NCBI GenBank assembly: GCA_019694875.1
Contig: JAIBBC010000001.1
Span: 1,805,501 to 1,869,500, forward strand
Direction: 5' to 3'
DNA length: 64,000 nt
From: Cyclobacteriaceae bacterium
GTDB taxonomy: Bacteria; Bacteroidota; Bacteroidia; Cytophagales; Cyclobacteriaceae
Position numbers and translations under genes: made by a program. How positions within the stretch are numbered: position 1 is the stretch's first letter; every line of letters starts with the position of its first letter. A model generated the notes under the pieces. It had not been told where the DNA came from. It ran no database searches and was given only the letters and a program-made list of their open reading frames with translations. Positions 9,251 through 18,228 of the stretch are shown piece by piece.

Positions 9251-11668
9251 ATGCTGAAAAACTATTTTATCACCGCCTATCGAAACCTGTTACGAAAGCG
9301 TACGAGCACCTTTTTTAATGTTGCCGGCCTCACGCTGGGCATCGCCTGCAGCACCGTATTGTTTCTGTTGCTGCATCGCACCTTAACGTACGATAAGTTC
9401 CAGTCGAAGTACGATCGTATTTATCGGGTTGTCAGCGAGTCGGACAACAACGGGGAGAAGTTTTATACACCGGGTGTCCCTACCATTTTGTCGCCTGCTT
9501 TTAAAACTGATTTTCCGGAAGCCGAGGAAACAGCGTTCACATCTTACACACAAGACGGACTTATTCTTATTCCGCAACGTACGGGTGAGCCAAAAAAATA
9601 CTATGAAGAAGACGGCATCGCATTTACGGAACAGTCATTCTTCCGCATATTCGATTGGAAGCTGCTGCATGGCGATTTGAATAATGCTGTAAAAAACCCC
9701 AACGAAGCTGTACTTTCAAAATCAATCGCACTGAAATATTTTGAAAAGGAAAATGCAGTCGGTGAAATTTTCAATTTTGATGATGTCGACTACAAAGTTA
9801 CTGCGATTGTGGATGATCCACCGGGCAATACCGACTTTCCATTTACCATTATTCTTTCTTATGAAACGGTTCGCAAAAATTACGAAGAGCAGGGGTGGGG
9901 CAGTACGTCCAGCAACAACCACAATTACTTCCTGTTAAAAGAAGATGTTGATGTTTCAACACTGGAGGCGCGGATGGCAGATTTTACCAATAAGCATATT
10001 GGAAAAGACAATTACGATCACCGAATCTTTAATATTCAACCGCTCAGCACCATTCACTATGATACCCGGTATCACGGCTATTCCTACAATGTTACGAGCA
10101 AGGGAGAAATCTTACTGATGGGCGTCATTGCGTTCTTCCTCATCCTTACGGGATGCGTGAATTTTATTAACCTGTCGACTGCCGAGTCGATTAAGCGCGC
10201 GAAGGAAGTGGGTATCCGCAAATCTTTAGGCAGCTCACGCAGCCAGTTGATTTTCCAGTTTTTGGGTGAAACGAGCATTGTTACGTTTGTCTCTATTCTT
10301 TTAGCGCTGATGCTCGCACAACTTGTGCTCAGCTACCTGAATCCGTTCATGAACATTAACCTGAGTCTCAACCTGAGCAACAACACGGCCATTGTTGTGT
10401 TTTTGCTCGTGACTTTTGTTTTGGTTTCGCTTCTCTCGGGCATCTACCCCGCATTTGTTGTATCATCTTACAAGCCTGCAATGGTCATGAAGTCGGGAAG
10501 CGGTTCATCGGCATCGGGCGGGATGATGATGAGGCGCGTTTTGGTGGTTGTTCAATTTGTGATTTCGCAATTCTTAATCATCGGAACGATCGTAATCTTA
10601 AGTCAGATGAACTATCTGAAAACGAAAGATGTGGGGTATAACAAAGATGCCATCATTATTATGTCGATTCCTGAGCAGGAAACGTTCACGAAGAATCAGG
10701 AATTAAAATCAAGCAAAATGCGCACGCTGAAAAACGAAATTCAGCGTATTGCCGGGGTTGAACAAGCCAGCTTGTCGAATACTCCCCCCTCTTCCGGCAA
10801 CGTAAATGGAACCGGATTTATCATGGAAGGTGAGACTGATGAGCAACGAAAAGACACACAGGTAAAAACTGTCGATGGTGATTACATTACCCTTTTCGGC
10901 CTGAAGCTGATTGCAGGAAGAAACCTGAATGACTATGATACAGCCACGGAGTATGTAGTTAACCGTCAATTTGCGAAAGTGTCGGGGTATGATAATCCGC
11001 AGGATATTGTTGGCAAGCGGGTGAGAATCTGGGGTGGCTTATATCCGATTGTGGGTGTTGTGGAAGACTTCCATACCACATCGCTGCATCAGAAAATTGA
11101 GCCCACCATACTTTTTAATCGCTTGTCTAACTATCGGACGCTGAGTGTGAAGGTTAACCCGAATAACTATCAGGCCAGCATTGATGGTGCAAAGAAGCTG
11201 TGGGAAGCAGCATATCCCAAGCACATATTTGAATACGCTTTCCTCGATGAACGCATTCGCGAGTTTTATGAGAGTGAAGGAAAAATGTCTGTGATGATCG
11301 GAGCCTTTGCCGGTATCGCGATCATCATCGGTTGTATCGGTTTATTCGGCTTGGCCACGTTTATGGCAAATCAGCGCACAAAAGAAATCGGTGTGCGAAA
11401 AGTACTCGGGGCATCCGTTCAGGGCATTATTTATTCGTTCTCCAAAGAATTCATTGTGCTGATCGTGATTGCATTCATTTTTGCGGCTCCCCTGGGCTGG
11501 CTGGCCATGAGTTCAATGCTGGAAGAATTTTCCTATCGAATTAGTCTCGGACCGGTGATATTCGGATCAGCCTTGGTCACAACATTGATTATTGCCCTGA
11601 TAACGGTAGGCTATAAATCATTCCAGGCAGCCACCGCCAACCCGGTTAACTCGTTGAGGAACGAATAA
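9251..11668 (+). CDS. ABC transporter permease, MacB/FtsX family
   Basis: An 805-residue inner-membrane permease with two MacB periplasmic-core plus FtsX modules. One membrane helix lies near residue 25 (NVAGLTLGIACS), then a periplasmic domain, three helices around residues 285-420, a second periplasmic domain, and three helices at the end (GAFAGIAIIIGCIGLFGLATF onward, with the typical RTKEIGVRKVLGAS). Such proteins couple cytoplasmic ATP hydrolysis to movement of a periplasmic partner rather than pumping through the membrane. No ATPase gene is adjacent. ATG 9251 (MLKNYFITAYRNLLRK) matches the family start; upstream in-frame sequence, including ATG 9224, does not. Confidence 0.88.
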   Translation: MLKNYFITAYRNLLRKRTSTFFNVAGLTLGIACSTVLFLLLHRTLTYDKFQSKYDRIYRVVSESDNNGEKFYTPGVPTILSPAFKTDFPEAEETAFTSYTQDGLILIPQRTGEPKKYYEEDGIAFTEQSFFRIFDWKLLHGDLNNAVKNPNEAVLSKSIALKYFEKENAVGEIFNFDDVDYKVTAIVDDPPGNTDFPFTIILSYETVRKNYEEQGWGSTSSNNHNYFLLKEDVDVSTLEARMADFTNKHIGKDNYDHRIFNIQPLSTIHYDTRYHGYSYNVTSKGEILLMGVIAFFLILTGCVNFINLSTAESIKRAKEVGIRKSLGSSRSQLIFQFLGETSIVTFVSILLALMLAQLVLSYLNPFMNINLSLNLSNNTAIVVFLLVTFVLVSLLSGIYPAFVVSSYKPAMVMKSGSGSSASGGMMMRRVLVVVQFVISQFLIIGTIVILSQMNYLKTKDVGYNKDAIIIMSIPEQETFTKNQELKSSKMRTLKNEIQRIAGVEQASLSNTPPSSGNVNGTGFIMEGETDEQRKDTQVKTVDGDYITLFGLKLIAGRNLNDYDTATEYVVNRQFAKVSGYDNPQDIVGKRVRIWGGLYPIVGVVEDFHTTSLHQKIEPTILFNRLSNYRTLSVKVNPNNYQASIDGAKKLWEAAYPKHIFEYAFLDERIREFYESEGKMSVMIGAFAGIAIIIGCIGLFGLATFMANQRTKEIGVRKVLGASVQGIIYSFSKEFIVLIVIAFIFAAPLGWLAMSSMLEEFSYRISLGPVIFGSALVTTLIIALITVGYKSFQAATANPVNSLRNE

Positions 11669-11694
11669 AAAATTTTCTAATAACCTCCTGTCTG

Positions 11695-11724
11695 AAAAGC
11701 TCCCGGAAACGGGAGCTTTTTTAT
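11695..11724. terminator. Bidirectional terminator between permease and suhB
   Basis: AAAAGCTCCCG-GAAA-CGGGAGCTTTT followed by TTTATT, with an A run on the other side. A GAAA tetraloop hairpin between two convergent genes; it overlaps the last codon of suhB. Confidence 0.9.
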
Positions 11725-12518
11725 TTCCAGGTACTGCAAATGACTTCGAGCATGGCCGGATGAATCTGCGTATTTGAAGCACACATCTCTCCACCGAAGA
11801 GGAAGTTCGTGCCCCCGCTGAAGTCGGTTACTTTACCTCCGGCTTGCTGAACAATAAACGCTCCGGCCGCCACATCCCACGGACTCAGGTTGTATTCAAA
11901 AAAACCATCAAGCCGGCCCGAAGCCACATAGGCCAGATCCATTGCTGCACTGCCGAGCCTGCGGATGCCGTGAGTTTTATCAAGAAAAATTTTAATGATG
12001 TTCAGGTATGCTTCAGTCTTATCGAACTGAAAATACGGGAAGCCGGTTGCCAGCAGACTTTCTGATAACGACTGTGACTTGGTTACCCGGATTTTTTTGT
12101 CGTTGCACTGCGCATCTTCACCCCGAACAGCGTGATAACTGTCGTGATGAACCCCATCATGAACAACACCCAGAATCACTTCATTTTTGTATGAAAGTCC
12201 TACGCTGATCGCGTAAAGCGGAAATCCATGGAGGAAGTTAGTTGTTCCGTCAAGCGGATCGATAATCCAGTTGTATTCGTTCGACTGCGATTGCTCAACG
12301 GTGCCTTCTTCGGTGATAAATCCCGCTTGCGGAAGAATTTTAGATAATGCCGCTACCAGTTTCCGTTCGGATTCCTTGTCGACATACGAAACCAGGTTGT
12401 TAAACTTTTCTTTTTGCTCAATGCGGGTATTGTCAAAATTCTCGCGTTCGGTTTGAATAAACGATGCCACACTGCGGCACAAGTCCACTACTTCCAGGTC
12501 AATGCTTTGTAAATTCAT
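11721..12518 (-). CDS. suhB: Inositol monophosphatase family protein
   Basis: A 265-residue metal-dependent phosphatase of the IMPase/SuhB family. The metal sites are seen as GFITEEG, DPLDGTTNFLHGFP (the classic DPxDGTxNF motif) and SPWDVAAGAFIVQQAGG. It should hydrolyse inositol-1-phosphate or related sugar phosphates. In enterobacteria SuhB also assists rRNA antitermination, but that is not shown here. It follows rsmI with a 27-base gap. Length is normal. Confidence 0.9.
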   Translation of the reverse strand: MNLQSIDLEVVDLCRSVASFIQTERENFDNTRIEQKEKFNNLVSYVDKESERKLVAALSKILPQAGFITEEGTVEQSQSNEYNWIIDPLDGTTNFLHGFPLYAISVGLSYKNEVILGVVHDGVHHDSYHAVRGEDAQCNDKKIRVTKSQSLSESLLATGFPYFQFDKTEAYLNIIKIFLDKTHGIRRLGSAAMDLAYVASGRLDGFFEYNLSPWDVAAGAFIVQQAGGKVTDFSGGTNFLFGGEMCASNTQIHPAMLEVICSTWK

Positions 12519-12545
12519 ACGATTAAAAGATCACGAAGCCGTATA

Positions 12546-13256
12546 TCAAACGTCCGGATCGGTATTATGTTTTTGTTTTGTCTTGCCGGCCACTACCACC
12601 ACAATCTCTCCTTTTACTTCTTTGCTGCCGAAATAGCTTGCGAGTTCTTCTACAGAACCGGTTTTTGTTTCTTCAAATTTCTTTGATAATTCCCGCGAAA
12701 CAGATGCCAATCGCTCACCTCCAAAAAATTCTTTCACCTGCTCGAGCGTTTTTACCAACCGATGGGGCGATTCATAAAAAATCACGGTCCTGTCTTCTTC
12801 CGCTAACTTTTTAAGCAACGTCTGTTTTCCCTTCTTGTGAGGCAGAAATCCTTCGAAAACAAATCTGTCAGTAGGGAAGCCCGACTTTACCAGTGCGGGA
12901 ATCAAAGCCGTTGCTCCCGGAAGACAATCGACTTTCAAATCGTTTCGCAATGCTTCGCGTACCAGCAAAAAACCCGGATCGGAAATACCGGGAGTTCCGG
13001 CATCACTAATTAGGGCCAGCACTTCACCCTTTTTCATCCGTTCAACCAATCCGGTAAGGGTTTTATGCTCATTGAAGATGTGGAACGATTGAAGTGGTTT
13101 ATCGATGGAATAATGTTTCAGCAGCACCCCCGAGGTTCGGGTATCTTCTGCAAGGATAACGTCAACTGATTTTAAAACTTCCAGCGCCCGTAGTGTAATG
13201 TCGCCCAGGTTACCGATGGGTGTAGGAACGAGAAATAAAGAAGTTTTTTCTTCCAC
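12546..13256 (-). CDS. rsmI: 16S rRNA (cytidine(1402)-2'-O)-methyltransferase
   Basis: A 236-residue tetrapyrrole-methylase-fold enzyme that 2'-O-methylates C1402 of 16S rRNA using SAM. N-terminal LVPTPIGNLGDITLRA, ILAEDTRTSGVLL, ISDAGTPGISDPG and the LPGATA region are all RsmI signatures. The start is GTG at 13256, whose G is the last base of the pterin dehydratase stop (TAGTG), so the two are probably translationally coupled. Length is somewhat short at the C-terminus compared with the enterobacterial protein but normal for Bacteroidota. Confidence 0.93.
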   Translation of the reverse strand: MEEKTSLFLVPTPIGNLGDITLRALEVLKSVDVILAEDTRTSGVLLKHYSIDKPLQSFHIFNEHKTLTGLVERMKKGEVLALISDAGTPGISDPGFLLVREALRNDLKVDCLPGATALIPALVKSGFPTDRFVFEGFLPHKKGKQTLLKKLAEEDRTVIFYESPHRLVKTLEQVKEFFGGERLASVSRELSKKFEETKTGSVEELASYFGSKEVKGEIVVVVAGKTKQKHNTDPDV

Positions 13257-13486
13257 TAGAGCAATGCATCAATGGCTTGCGCCAACTTTCTATCCAGGTC
13301 CGTAACCTTGTTTCCTGCATCGTGTGTGGAAAGACTGATGGTGACGGTGTTATAAACGTTCGACCAGTTGGGGTGGTGATTCATTTTTTCTGCAATCAGT
13401 GCCACCCGCGCCATGAAGCCAAATGCTTCGCTGAAATCTTTAAACTTAAAAACCTTTGTGAGGCTGTTGTTTTCTTCTTTCCACAT
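13256..13486 (-). CDS. 4a-hydroxytetrahydrobiopterin dehydratase (pterin carbinolamine dehydratase)
   Basis: A 76-residue protein of the PCD/DCoH family, which dehydrates 4a-hydroxytetrahydropterin to recycle the cofactor of aromatic amino acid hydroxylases. The active-site signature is present as EKMNHHPNW (His pair) and [14 protein letters not shown]. It overlaps rsmI by one base. No hydroxylase gene is in the window. At 76 residues it lacks the first strand of longer homologues, but the catalytic His residues are intact. Confidence 0.88.
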   Translation of the reverse strand: MWKEENNSLTKVFKFKDFSEAFGFMARVALIAEKMNHHPNWSNVYNTVTISLSTHDAGNKVTDLDRKLAQAIDALL

Positions 13487-13531
13487 ATCCCTGCTTTAAC
13501 ATTTAAAAATACAGGATTCGGAGAAGCCTTC

Positions 13532-13795
13532 CTAAAGCGCGATCAGCCCTTCCACCACGGCAGCTTTTTGGTACACCTCAATAACCGAATCGCTGGATGA
13601 AGCCATGATCTGCATCGTAAGGCTGGTATACCGGCCCTGTGTTGAGTTTTTCTTCGTAAACGTGTGATTGGGGAAAAGACTTTGCAACTCCTCTTCTTTG
13701 CCGTTCGGAACAATAAACTTGAATGTATAGAGTGAGGGCCAGCTGTAATGCTGTTCAAGCTTGATTCGAAAATTGTCTACCCAGTTTTGATCCAT
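13532..13795 (-). CDS. DUF493 family protein
   Basis: An 87-residue protein of the DUF493 (YbeD-like) family, small alpha/beta proteins with an ACT-like fold and no settled function. Typical features are WPSLYTFKFIVP near residue 19 and the ending VIEVYQKAAVVEGLIAL. It stands between ppiD and the pterin dehydratase. A strong hairpin terminator directly upstream separates it from ppiD, so it probably starts its own transcript. Confidence 0.82.
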   Translation of the reverse strand: MDQNWVDNFRIKLEQHYSWPSLYTFKFIVPNGKEEELQSLFPNHTFTKKNSTQGRYTSLTMQIMASSSDSVIEVYQKAAVVEGLIAL

Positions 13796-13798
13796 AAT

Positions 13799-13834
13799 AA
13801 AAAAGCCGTTCCGAAGTTTACGAACGGCTTTTTA
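13799..13834 (-). terminator. Terminator of ppiD transcript
   Basis: AAAAAGCCGTTC and GAACGGCTTTTT form a 12-base inverted repeat with a 10-base loop, giving a U-rich tail on the minus strand. It lies 18 bases after the ppiD stop. Confidence 0.88.
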
Positions 13835-13851
13835 AATGCTTTAGTTCTCGA

Positions 13852-16011
13852 TCAGAAGAATTTATAACGCTTGTCGGTGATATCCGACTTGTCTTTGATC
13901 GCATCGCCAATGCCAGAGGTATTGCGGCTTGTAGCCGACTGAAGAAGCGTGTCTTTGAAAGAAGCATAATCAGCGATTTCGGGCGCGATTGTCTTATTCT
14001 GCATGTCCACCAGCATCACGCCACGGTCTGTCGCGAAAGGCTTTGAACGCTTGCCGCTTTCAGGAGCAAACGATTCACCAATTGCTTTAGGATCGAAGCC
14101 TGGGCCCGGAAGGCTTGATGTGCTCAATTTTAAATCGGTAGATGTATTTACCGTTGCATCTTTACCGTAAGCGGCAGCAATTTCATCGAGTGAGCCTTTC
14201 AGTGCATTAAGCTTATCGATGATAACTTTAGCTTTCGCTTCATTTTTAACAGCCGGAGCAATTTCTTCTTTTACGAGATCAAGCGACTTATAGCCTTTTT
14301 CAACTTCACCCGTCATCACGGCTACTACGTAAACGTCCTGAAGATCGAACACTTTTGAAACATCACCTTTACCTGCATCCCGGAACAGCCACTGGATAAT
14401 CCCACGTGCATCGGGTAATGTATTCAATCGTCTTTCTGCCACACCAATGTTCTTGCCGTCATACACGGTAAGTCCTTCCTGGCTGGCACGTTCAGTGAAA
14501 TTATCCACGCCTGAAAGATCGTTCGCGAATGCTTCTGCTTTACGCAACGCTTCGTTGATGGAAGCATCGCTTGCGGCAATTTCACGTTCGATTTGGGTGA
14601 TGGTATACGTAGTTACATCTTTCGATTTCTTGCTGTTAGTAACTTTTACGATATGATAACCGAATTCGGTTTCAACCAATTCGTTCAGCAAACCTGGCTT
14701 TGCTGCATCAAACACAGGCTTTTCAAACGCAGGAACCATGTGCTGATAGTTGTTATCGTTTCCTGAATAGAACCAGCCCAGGTCACCACCGTTTGCGGCT
14801 GAGCCATCGGTTCCGAATTCACGGGCTTTGTCTTCGAAGCTTGCGCCTCCTTTAATTTCCTGCAGTACTTTAGTAGCGCGGGCTTTTGCATCGGCCTTGT
14901 CTGCTTCAGAGGTGCTGTTCCACTGGAAGAGAATATGACTTGCGCGTGCAGAGTCAAGTTTTTCCTTTCCTACTGAAGTTACTTTTACCAAATAATATGC
15001 ACCACCGTTTACAAAAGGGCCCTTTACGTTTCCGGCCGTGAGTTCATCTCGGGTAAGGTAGTTTGGAATGTTAGCCGAAGAAAACTTCAGATACGCTGAT
15101 GCTGCGTTGTCGGAGTTGTTGGCTGCGAATACGGAGTCTTCGGTAGAATTTTTGAACTCGGTAACAAGTTTATCAAGTTCGGTGCGGATAGCCGTTGAAT
15201 CTTCCGCGGAAGCGGTAACCGGGAACTGAACGTATTTCAGGTCGCGCGTATACTCGCTCTTGTATTTTTCTTTGTTCTTATCGTAGTATGCACGGTAGTC
15301 AGCATCGGTAACATTGATTGCTGAATCGCTTACCGAGAAGTAAGGAACATAGATGTATTTTACTTCAGCCACATCGGTTTGTGAATGGTAATTCTGTTCA
15401 GCTTCAGCTTTGGTTACATACGTACTTTTGATCAGGAGATTTTCATACTTGATACGCGCACGTGAGGTTTTCAACTCGTCCTGGAATACTTCCCACTGAA
15501 CGCGCTGGTTTTCCCACTGACTTAACATATTGGGATCAGCTCCTTCCGGAGGGTTTTGAAGATTTTTAAGAGTACGCTTAACTGCCTGCACGTCAAACTC
15601 GCCTGTTGCCGGGTCGGTAAAATTCTGACGGATGCTCGGGTTAACATTTTTTCCGTACAGCATGTCTTCCATTTCCTCAAGCGTTACAACAGAGCCCACC
15701 TTTTCGAACTGGCTTTCAATGGCATGTTTTACGATGAGCATTTCCCAGGCCTGCTGGCGAAGAATCGGCATCTGGCGATCGCCAGGCTGCTGGCGGTATT
15801 GCATGATGTAGCTGTTTTCACGCTCCGCAATTGCCTGCTGGTACTCATCAATGGAAATTGATTCGCCTGCGATGGAGCCTACACTTTTATCGTTAAGCAA
15901 TACTGAATTGTTTCCTAATAAATCCCCAAGCACGAAAGCGGAAATAGCCACAAATACAAAGATGACTACCGCAATTCCCATTTTTTCCCTTATTCTACCG
16001 ATTACTGCCAT
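13852..16011 (-). CDS. ppiD: Periplasmic folding factor, SurA_N/PpiC-type peptidylprolyl isomerase
   Basis: A 719-residue PpiD-like chaperone. One N-terminal membrane helix (residues 13-33, GIAVVIFVFVAISAFVLG) anchors a SurA_N-like domain. A parvulin domain lies near residues 340-460 (SARASHILFQW, GGDLGWF, GYHIVKVT), followed by a long C-terminal part. It should sit on the periplasmic face of the inner membrane and help outer membrane proteins fold. ATG 16011 (MAVIGRIREKMG) is chosen; an in-frame TTG 24 bases upstream is unlikely. Together with lptC, the barrel gene and coaX upstream it fits an envelope-biogenesis block. The 5' leader has two competing hairpins (16026-16070). Confidence 0.88.
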   Translation of the reverse strand: MAVIGRIREKMGIAVVIFVFVAISAFVLGDLLGNNSVLLNDKSVGSIAGESISIDEYQQAIAERENSYIMQYRQQPGDRQMPILRQQAWEMLIVKHAIESQFEKVGSVVTLEEMEDMLYGKNVNPSIRQNFTDPATGEFDVQAVKRTLKNLQNPPEGADPNMLSQWENQRVQWEVFQDELKTSRARIKYENLLIKSTYVTKAEAEQNYHSQTDVAEVKYIYVPYFSVSDSAINVTDADYRAYYDKNKEKYKSEYTRDLKYVQFPVTASAEDSTAIRTELDKLVTEFKNSTEDSVFAANNSDNAASAYLKFSSANIPNYLTRDELTAGNVKGPFVNGGAYYLVKVTSVGKEKLDSARASHILFQWNSTSEADKADAKARATKVLQEIKGGASFEDKAREFGTDGSAANGGDLGWFYSGNDNNYQHMVPAFEKPVFDAAKPGLLNELVETEFGYHIVKVTNSKKSKDVTTYTITQIEREIAASDASINEALRKAEAFANDLSGVDNFTERASQEGLTVYDGKNIGVAERRLNTLPDARGIIQWLFRDAGKGDVSKVFDLQDVYVVAVMTGEVEKGYKSLDLVKEEIAPAVKNEAKAKVIIDKLNALKGSLDEIAAAYGKDATVNTSTDLKLSTSSLPGPGFDPKAIGESFAPESGKRSKPFATDRGVMLVDMQNKTIAPEIADYASFKDTLLQSATSRNTSGIGDAIKDKSDITDKRYKFF

Positions 16012-16166
16012 ATTCTGATTTTTAAAGAACCGCAAATTTAAGGGGTTCTGGCTATTAGAAAAATAACCCCGAAAAATAAAGGGAAAATGTTGCTCCTGCC
16101 CTTAATGTATTGATGAGCAATGATTTATAACGCTGCTGGCGCAGGCTCACCAGTCGGTTTGGGCGG

Positions 16167-16322
16167 CTATTTTTTCTTGCGGTACAGGTAGATGAAGAGC
16201 AGCATGGTGGAGAGCATAATCAGCCAGTAGGCCTTACCGAAACTCACGGTAATTACCTGGTGAATTCCCATGATCAAAAAGGCAGCTGCCAGCGAAATTA
16301 AGATAACATCGACCAGTTTCAT
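16167..16322 (-). CDS. Small two-helix membrane protein (51 residues)
   Basis: A short gene starting at ATG 16322 (MKLVDVILISLAAAFLIMG) and ending in YLYRKKK at a TAG at 16167. Two hydrophobic segments (about residues 4-19 and 33-46) are joined by a short loop containing SFGKAYW, and the tail is basic. It lies 24 bases after the lptC stop on the same strand and so is probably co-transcribed. I do not recognise a named family. The coding reading rests on the clean hydrophobic pattern and tight spacing. Confidence 0.6.
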   Translation of the reverse strand: MKLVDVILISLAAAFLIMGIHQVITVSFGKAYWLIMLSTMLLFIYLYRKKK

Positions 16323-16346
16323 GAGGACAAAAATAGGTAATTCGGA

Positions 16347-16865
16347 TTATTGGCCTTCCACGGAAAAACTTCCGTGCGGATCGATGATCTCGTATGACGA
16401 CATGTCTTGCTTGGCTCTGAGGCCCTCTCCGTAAATCACCTCTTTCTGCATGCGGATGGTGACGAATTTATCGGTGGAAATATGCTCCTGTGCTGGAAAC
16501 CAGAAAAGCTCTTCGGTATTTAACTGTTCGTTTTTTTCGATGTTTACGACTTCCACTTTTCCACGGGCGCGCCACTTGTCATCGGTCTTAAAGTAATATG
16601 CATGATCAGCCCGCAAGGTAGACGACAACTTGCCGTTAACATCGTAAAACTCCAGGTTTAATCCTTTAGGGAATTCACGGTCGCCAGTTTTGAATTCATA
16701 CAACAAAGGCGTGCGCATCTTAACCTTTATTTTTTCATTCTCGGTGTACAGCAACTCGACCTGTTCTGCCTCCTGCAGCGGGCCTTCATATTCTTTTGGC
16801 GGACCTGATTCGTGCTTGGAGCACGATGCCAAAATCAAAAACAACAGGTAAAGCGCTTTTTTCAT
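16347..16865 (-). CDS. lptC: LPS export ABC transporter periplasmic protein LptC
   Basis: A 172-residue LptC, the bitopic or lipid-anchored bridge protein that passes lipopolysaccharide from LptBFG to LptA. The N-terminus carries a lipobox (LILASCS), so the protein is probably a lipoprotein, as usual in Bacteroidota. The beta-jellyroll region contains MRTPLLYEFKTGDREFPKGL, LRADHAYYF and the conserved ending VIYGEGLRAKQDMSSYEI. ATG 16865 gives the proper signal peptide; the codons upstream lie inside a terminator hairpin. It follows the barrel gene but is separated from it by that hairpin. Confidence 0.88.
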   Translation of the reverse strand: MKKALYLLFLILASCSKHESGPPKEYEGPLQEAEQVELLYTENEKIKVKMRTPLLYEFKTGDREFPKGLNLEFYDVNGKLSSTLRADHAYYFKTDDKWRARGKVEVVNIEKNEQLNTEELFWFPAQEHISTDKFVTIRMQKEVIYGEGLRAKQDMSSYEIIDPHGSFSVEGQ

Positions 16866-16872
16866 TACAAGT

Positions 16873-16901
16873 AAAAAAGCCATAGTTTAAAAGCTATGGC
16901 T
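16873..16901 (-). terminator. Terminator between barrel gene and lptC
   Basis: AGCCATAG and CTATGGCT form an 8-base stem around TTTAAAAG, followed on the minus strand by six U residues. It ends the coaX-barrel transcript and lies 8 bases before the lptC start codon. Confidence 0.8.
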
Positions 16902-16926
16902 CCGGATTTAAATGCTATTAGATCTG

Positions 16927-18228
16927 TTAATCTATTTTTCTGCGATGGAACCATTGATCAACAAATGTAATTCCGAAGAATATTTTGAAATACGTTTCTT
17001 CAACGGCCGTCTCCGACTTGTTACCCCGCTTTCCTACACGAAAGGCAGCGTCAATGCTCGAACGGCCGGCTGGCAGCGAAAGACCAAAATTGATGCCATA
17101 ATCGTTCAATTGTTTGCCATTATCTACATACGGGTTGACATAAGGAGTCGTTTCGTAACTGAAGCCAGCGCGGTAGGTAACACGCTTAAAATAGTTTTTA
17201 AAGTCGGTTTGGTCAGGAGTGATCTCACCACCCAGCGATACCCGCCAGGTTTTTTTCAGACCTTCGTCTTCAGCGTTAATACTCCGAAATTTCGACCAGT
17301 CTTGCATAGCAAATTCACCTGCGATAGCCCAGTCGATTCCTTTGCTTACCGACAATCCGATTGTAAAGGCCGATGGAATATCAACAGTTCCTTTGCGGTA
17401 AACGAGGGTATCGGAAGTAATTGGATTTTGTGAACTTAGTCTTCTTTGCTGGACAGTTGTTTTAGTTGCATTGAGCTTTGAGGCAAATGCGTATGTCAGA
17501 CCTGCATGGATGCTAATGTCGCTGCTGAATACCGAGTCGGTAGCAAAAGCAAGTCCACCGGTAAACATGAAGTCTTTCATGTACGTCTGCTCTTTAACAG
17601 CAACTATAAATGGTACGCTTTGATCGGAGTTGAGCAAACGATTGGAGTAGTCGGAAACGGTTGAACCAAAAACGTATGATGCCTTTATACCCAGCGATAG
17701 CTCCGGTATAATTCTGAAACCATTTGCCCACGAAACTTGCGAAAGACCACCACTTCCGACTTCGGTAACGCCCAATAGTTGATCGGGGGAGCCTTGAATG
17801 GAATCTGTATAGAGCAGGCGATAGTTGACTTTAGAGAAAGGCAACAACGACACAGAGGTAGTCCAGAACATCAGGTTTGGATCTTTTTTATATCGCATTA
17901 CCGGAAAAGCCGTTACCAGATAATTCAGGTTCCCGTAAACACCTTTTTGACTGGCTGTATCGTTCGCGAACTTCCGCGACTCGACCAGCGCACCGGCCTG
18001 AAATGTTGTGAAATAGTTATTGACCAGCAGGGCCGGGTTTTGGTTGTTAACCGACCAGAATTGCGGCTGTGCTACCCCGGTGCCACCAACGCCCTGATTT
18101 TGAATAAGTGCCCCGCCAAAAATCTCGCCCACGCCAAACGTTGAGAACGGAGAACGTGCCGCCTGCCCGAAAGCCGACAGTGAAAGGATCATTAAAATTG
18201 CGGGAATAAGCTTCTTAAAGACGGACAT
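16927..18228 (-). CDS. Outer membrane beta-barrel protein, FadL-like
   Basis: A 433-residue exported protein with signal peptide MSVFKKLIPAILMILSLSAFGQ. The mature N-terminus SPFSTFGVGEIFGG and VNNQNPALL resembles FadL/OmpP1-type barrels, where NPA near the start is typical. The body alternates short beta strands with polar loops and ends in aromatic residues (KIFFGITFVDQWFHRRKID), as expected for a barrel. Its substrate is unknown. The start overlaps the end of coaX by 14 bases. Its place beside lptC and ppiD could mean a general envelope role. Confidence 0.7.
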   Translation of the reverse strand: MSVFKKLIPAILMILSLSAFGQAARSPFSTFGVGEIFGGALIQNQGVGGTGVAQPQFWSVNNQNPALLVNNYFTTFQAGALVESRKFANDTASQKGVYGNLNYLVTAFPVMRYKKDPNLMFWTTSVSLLPFSKVNYRLLYTDSIQGSPDQLLGVTEVGSGGLSQVSWANGFRIIPELSLGIKASYVFGSTVSDYSNRLLNSDQSVPFIVAVKEQTYMKDFMFTGGLAFATDSVFSSDISIHAGLTYAFASKLNATKTTVQQRRLSSQNPITSDTLVYRKGTVDIPSAFTIGLSVSKGIDWAIAGEFAMQDWSKFRSINAEDEGLKKTWRVSLGGEITPDQTDFKNYFKRVTYRAGFSYETTPYVNPYVDNGKQLNDYGINFGLSLPAGRSSIDAAFRVGKRGNKSETAVEETYFKIFFGITFVDQWFHRRKID

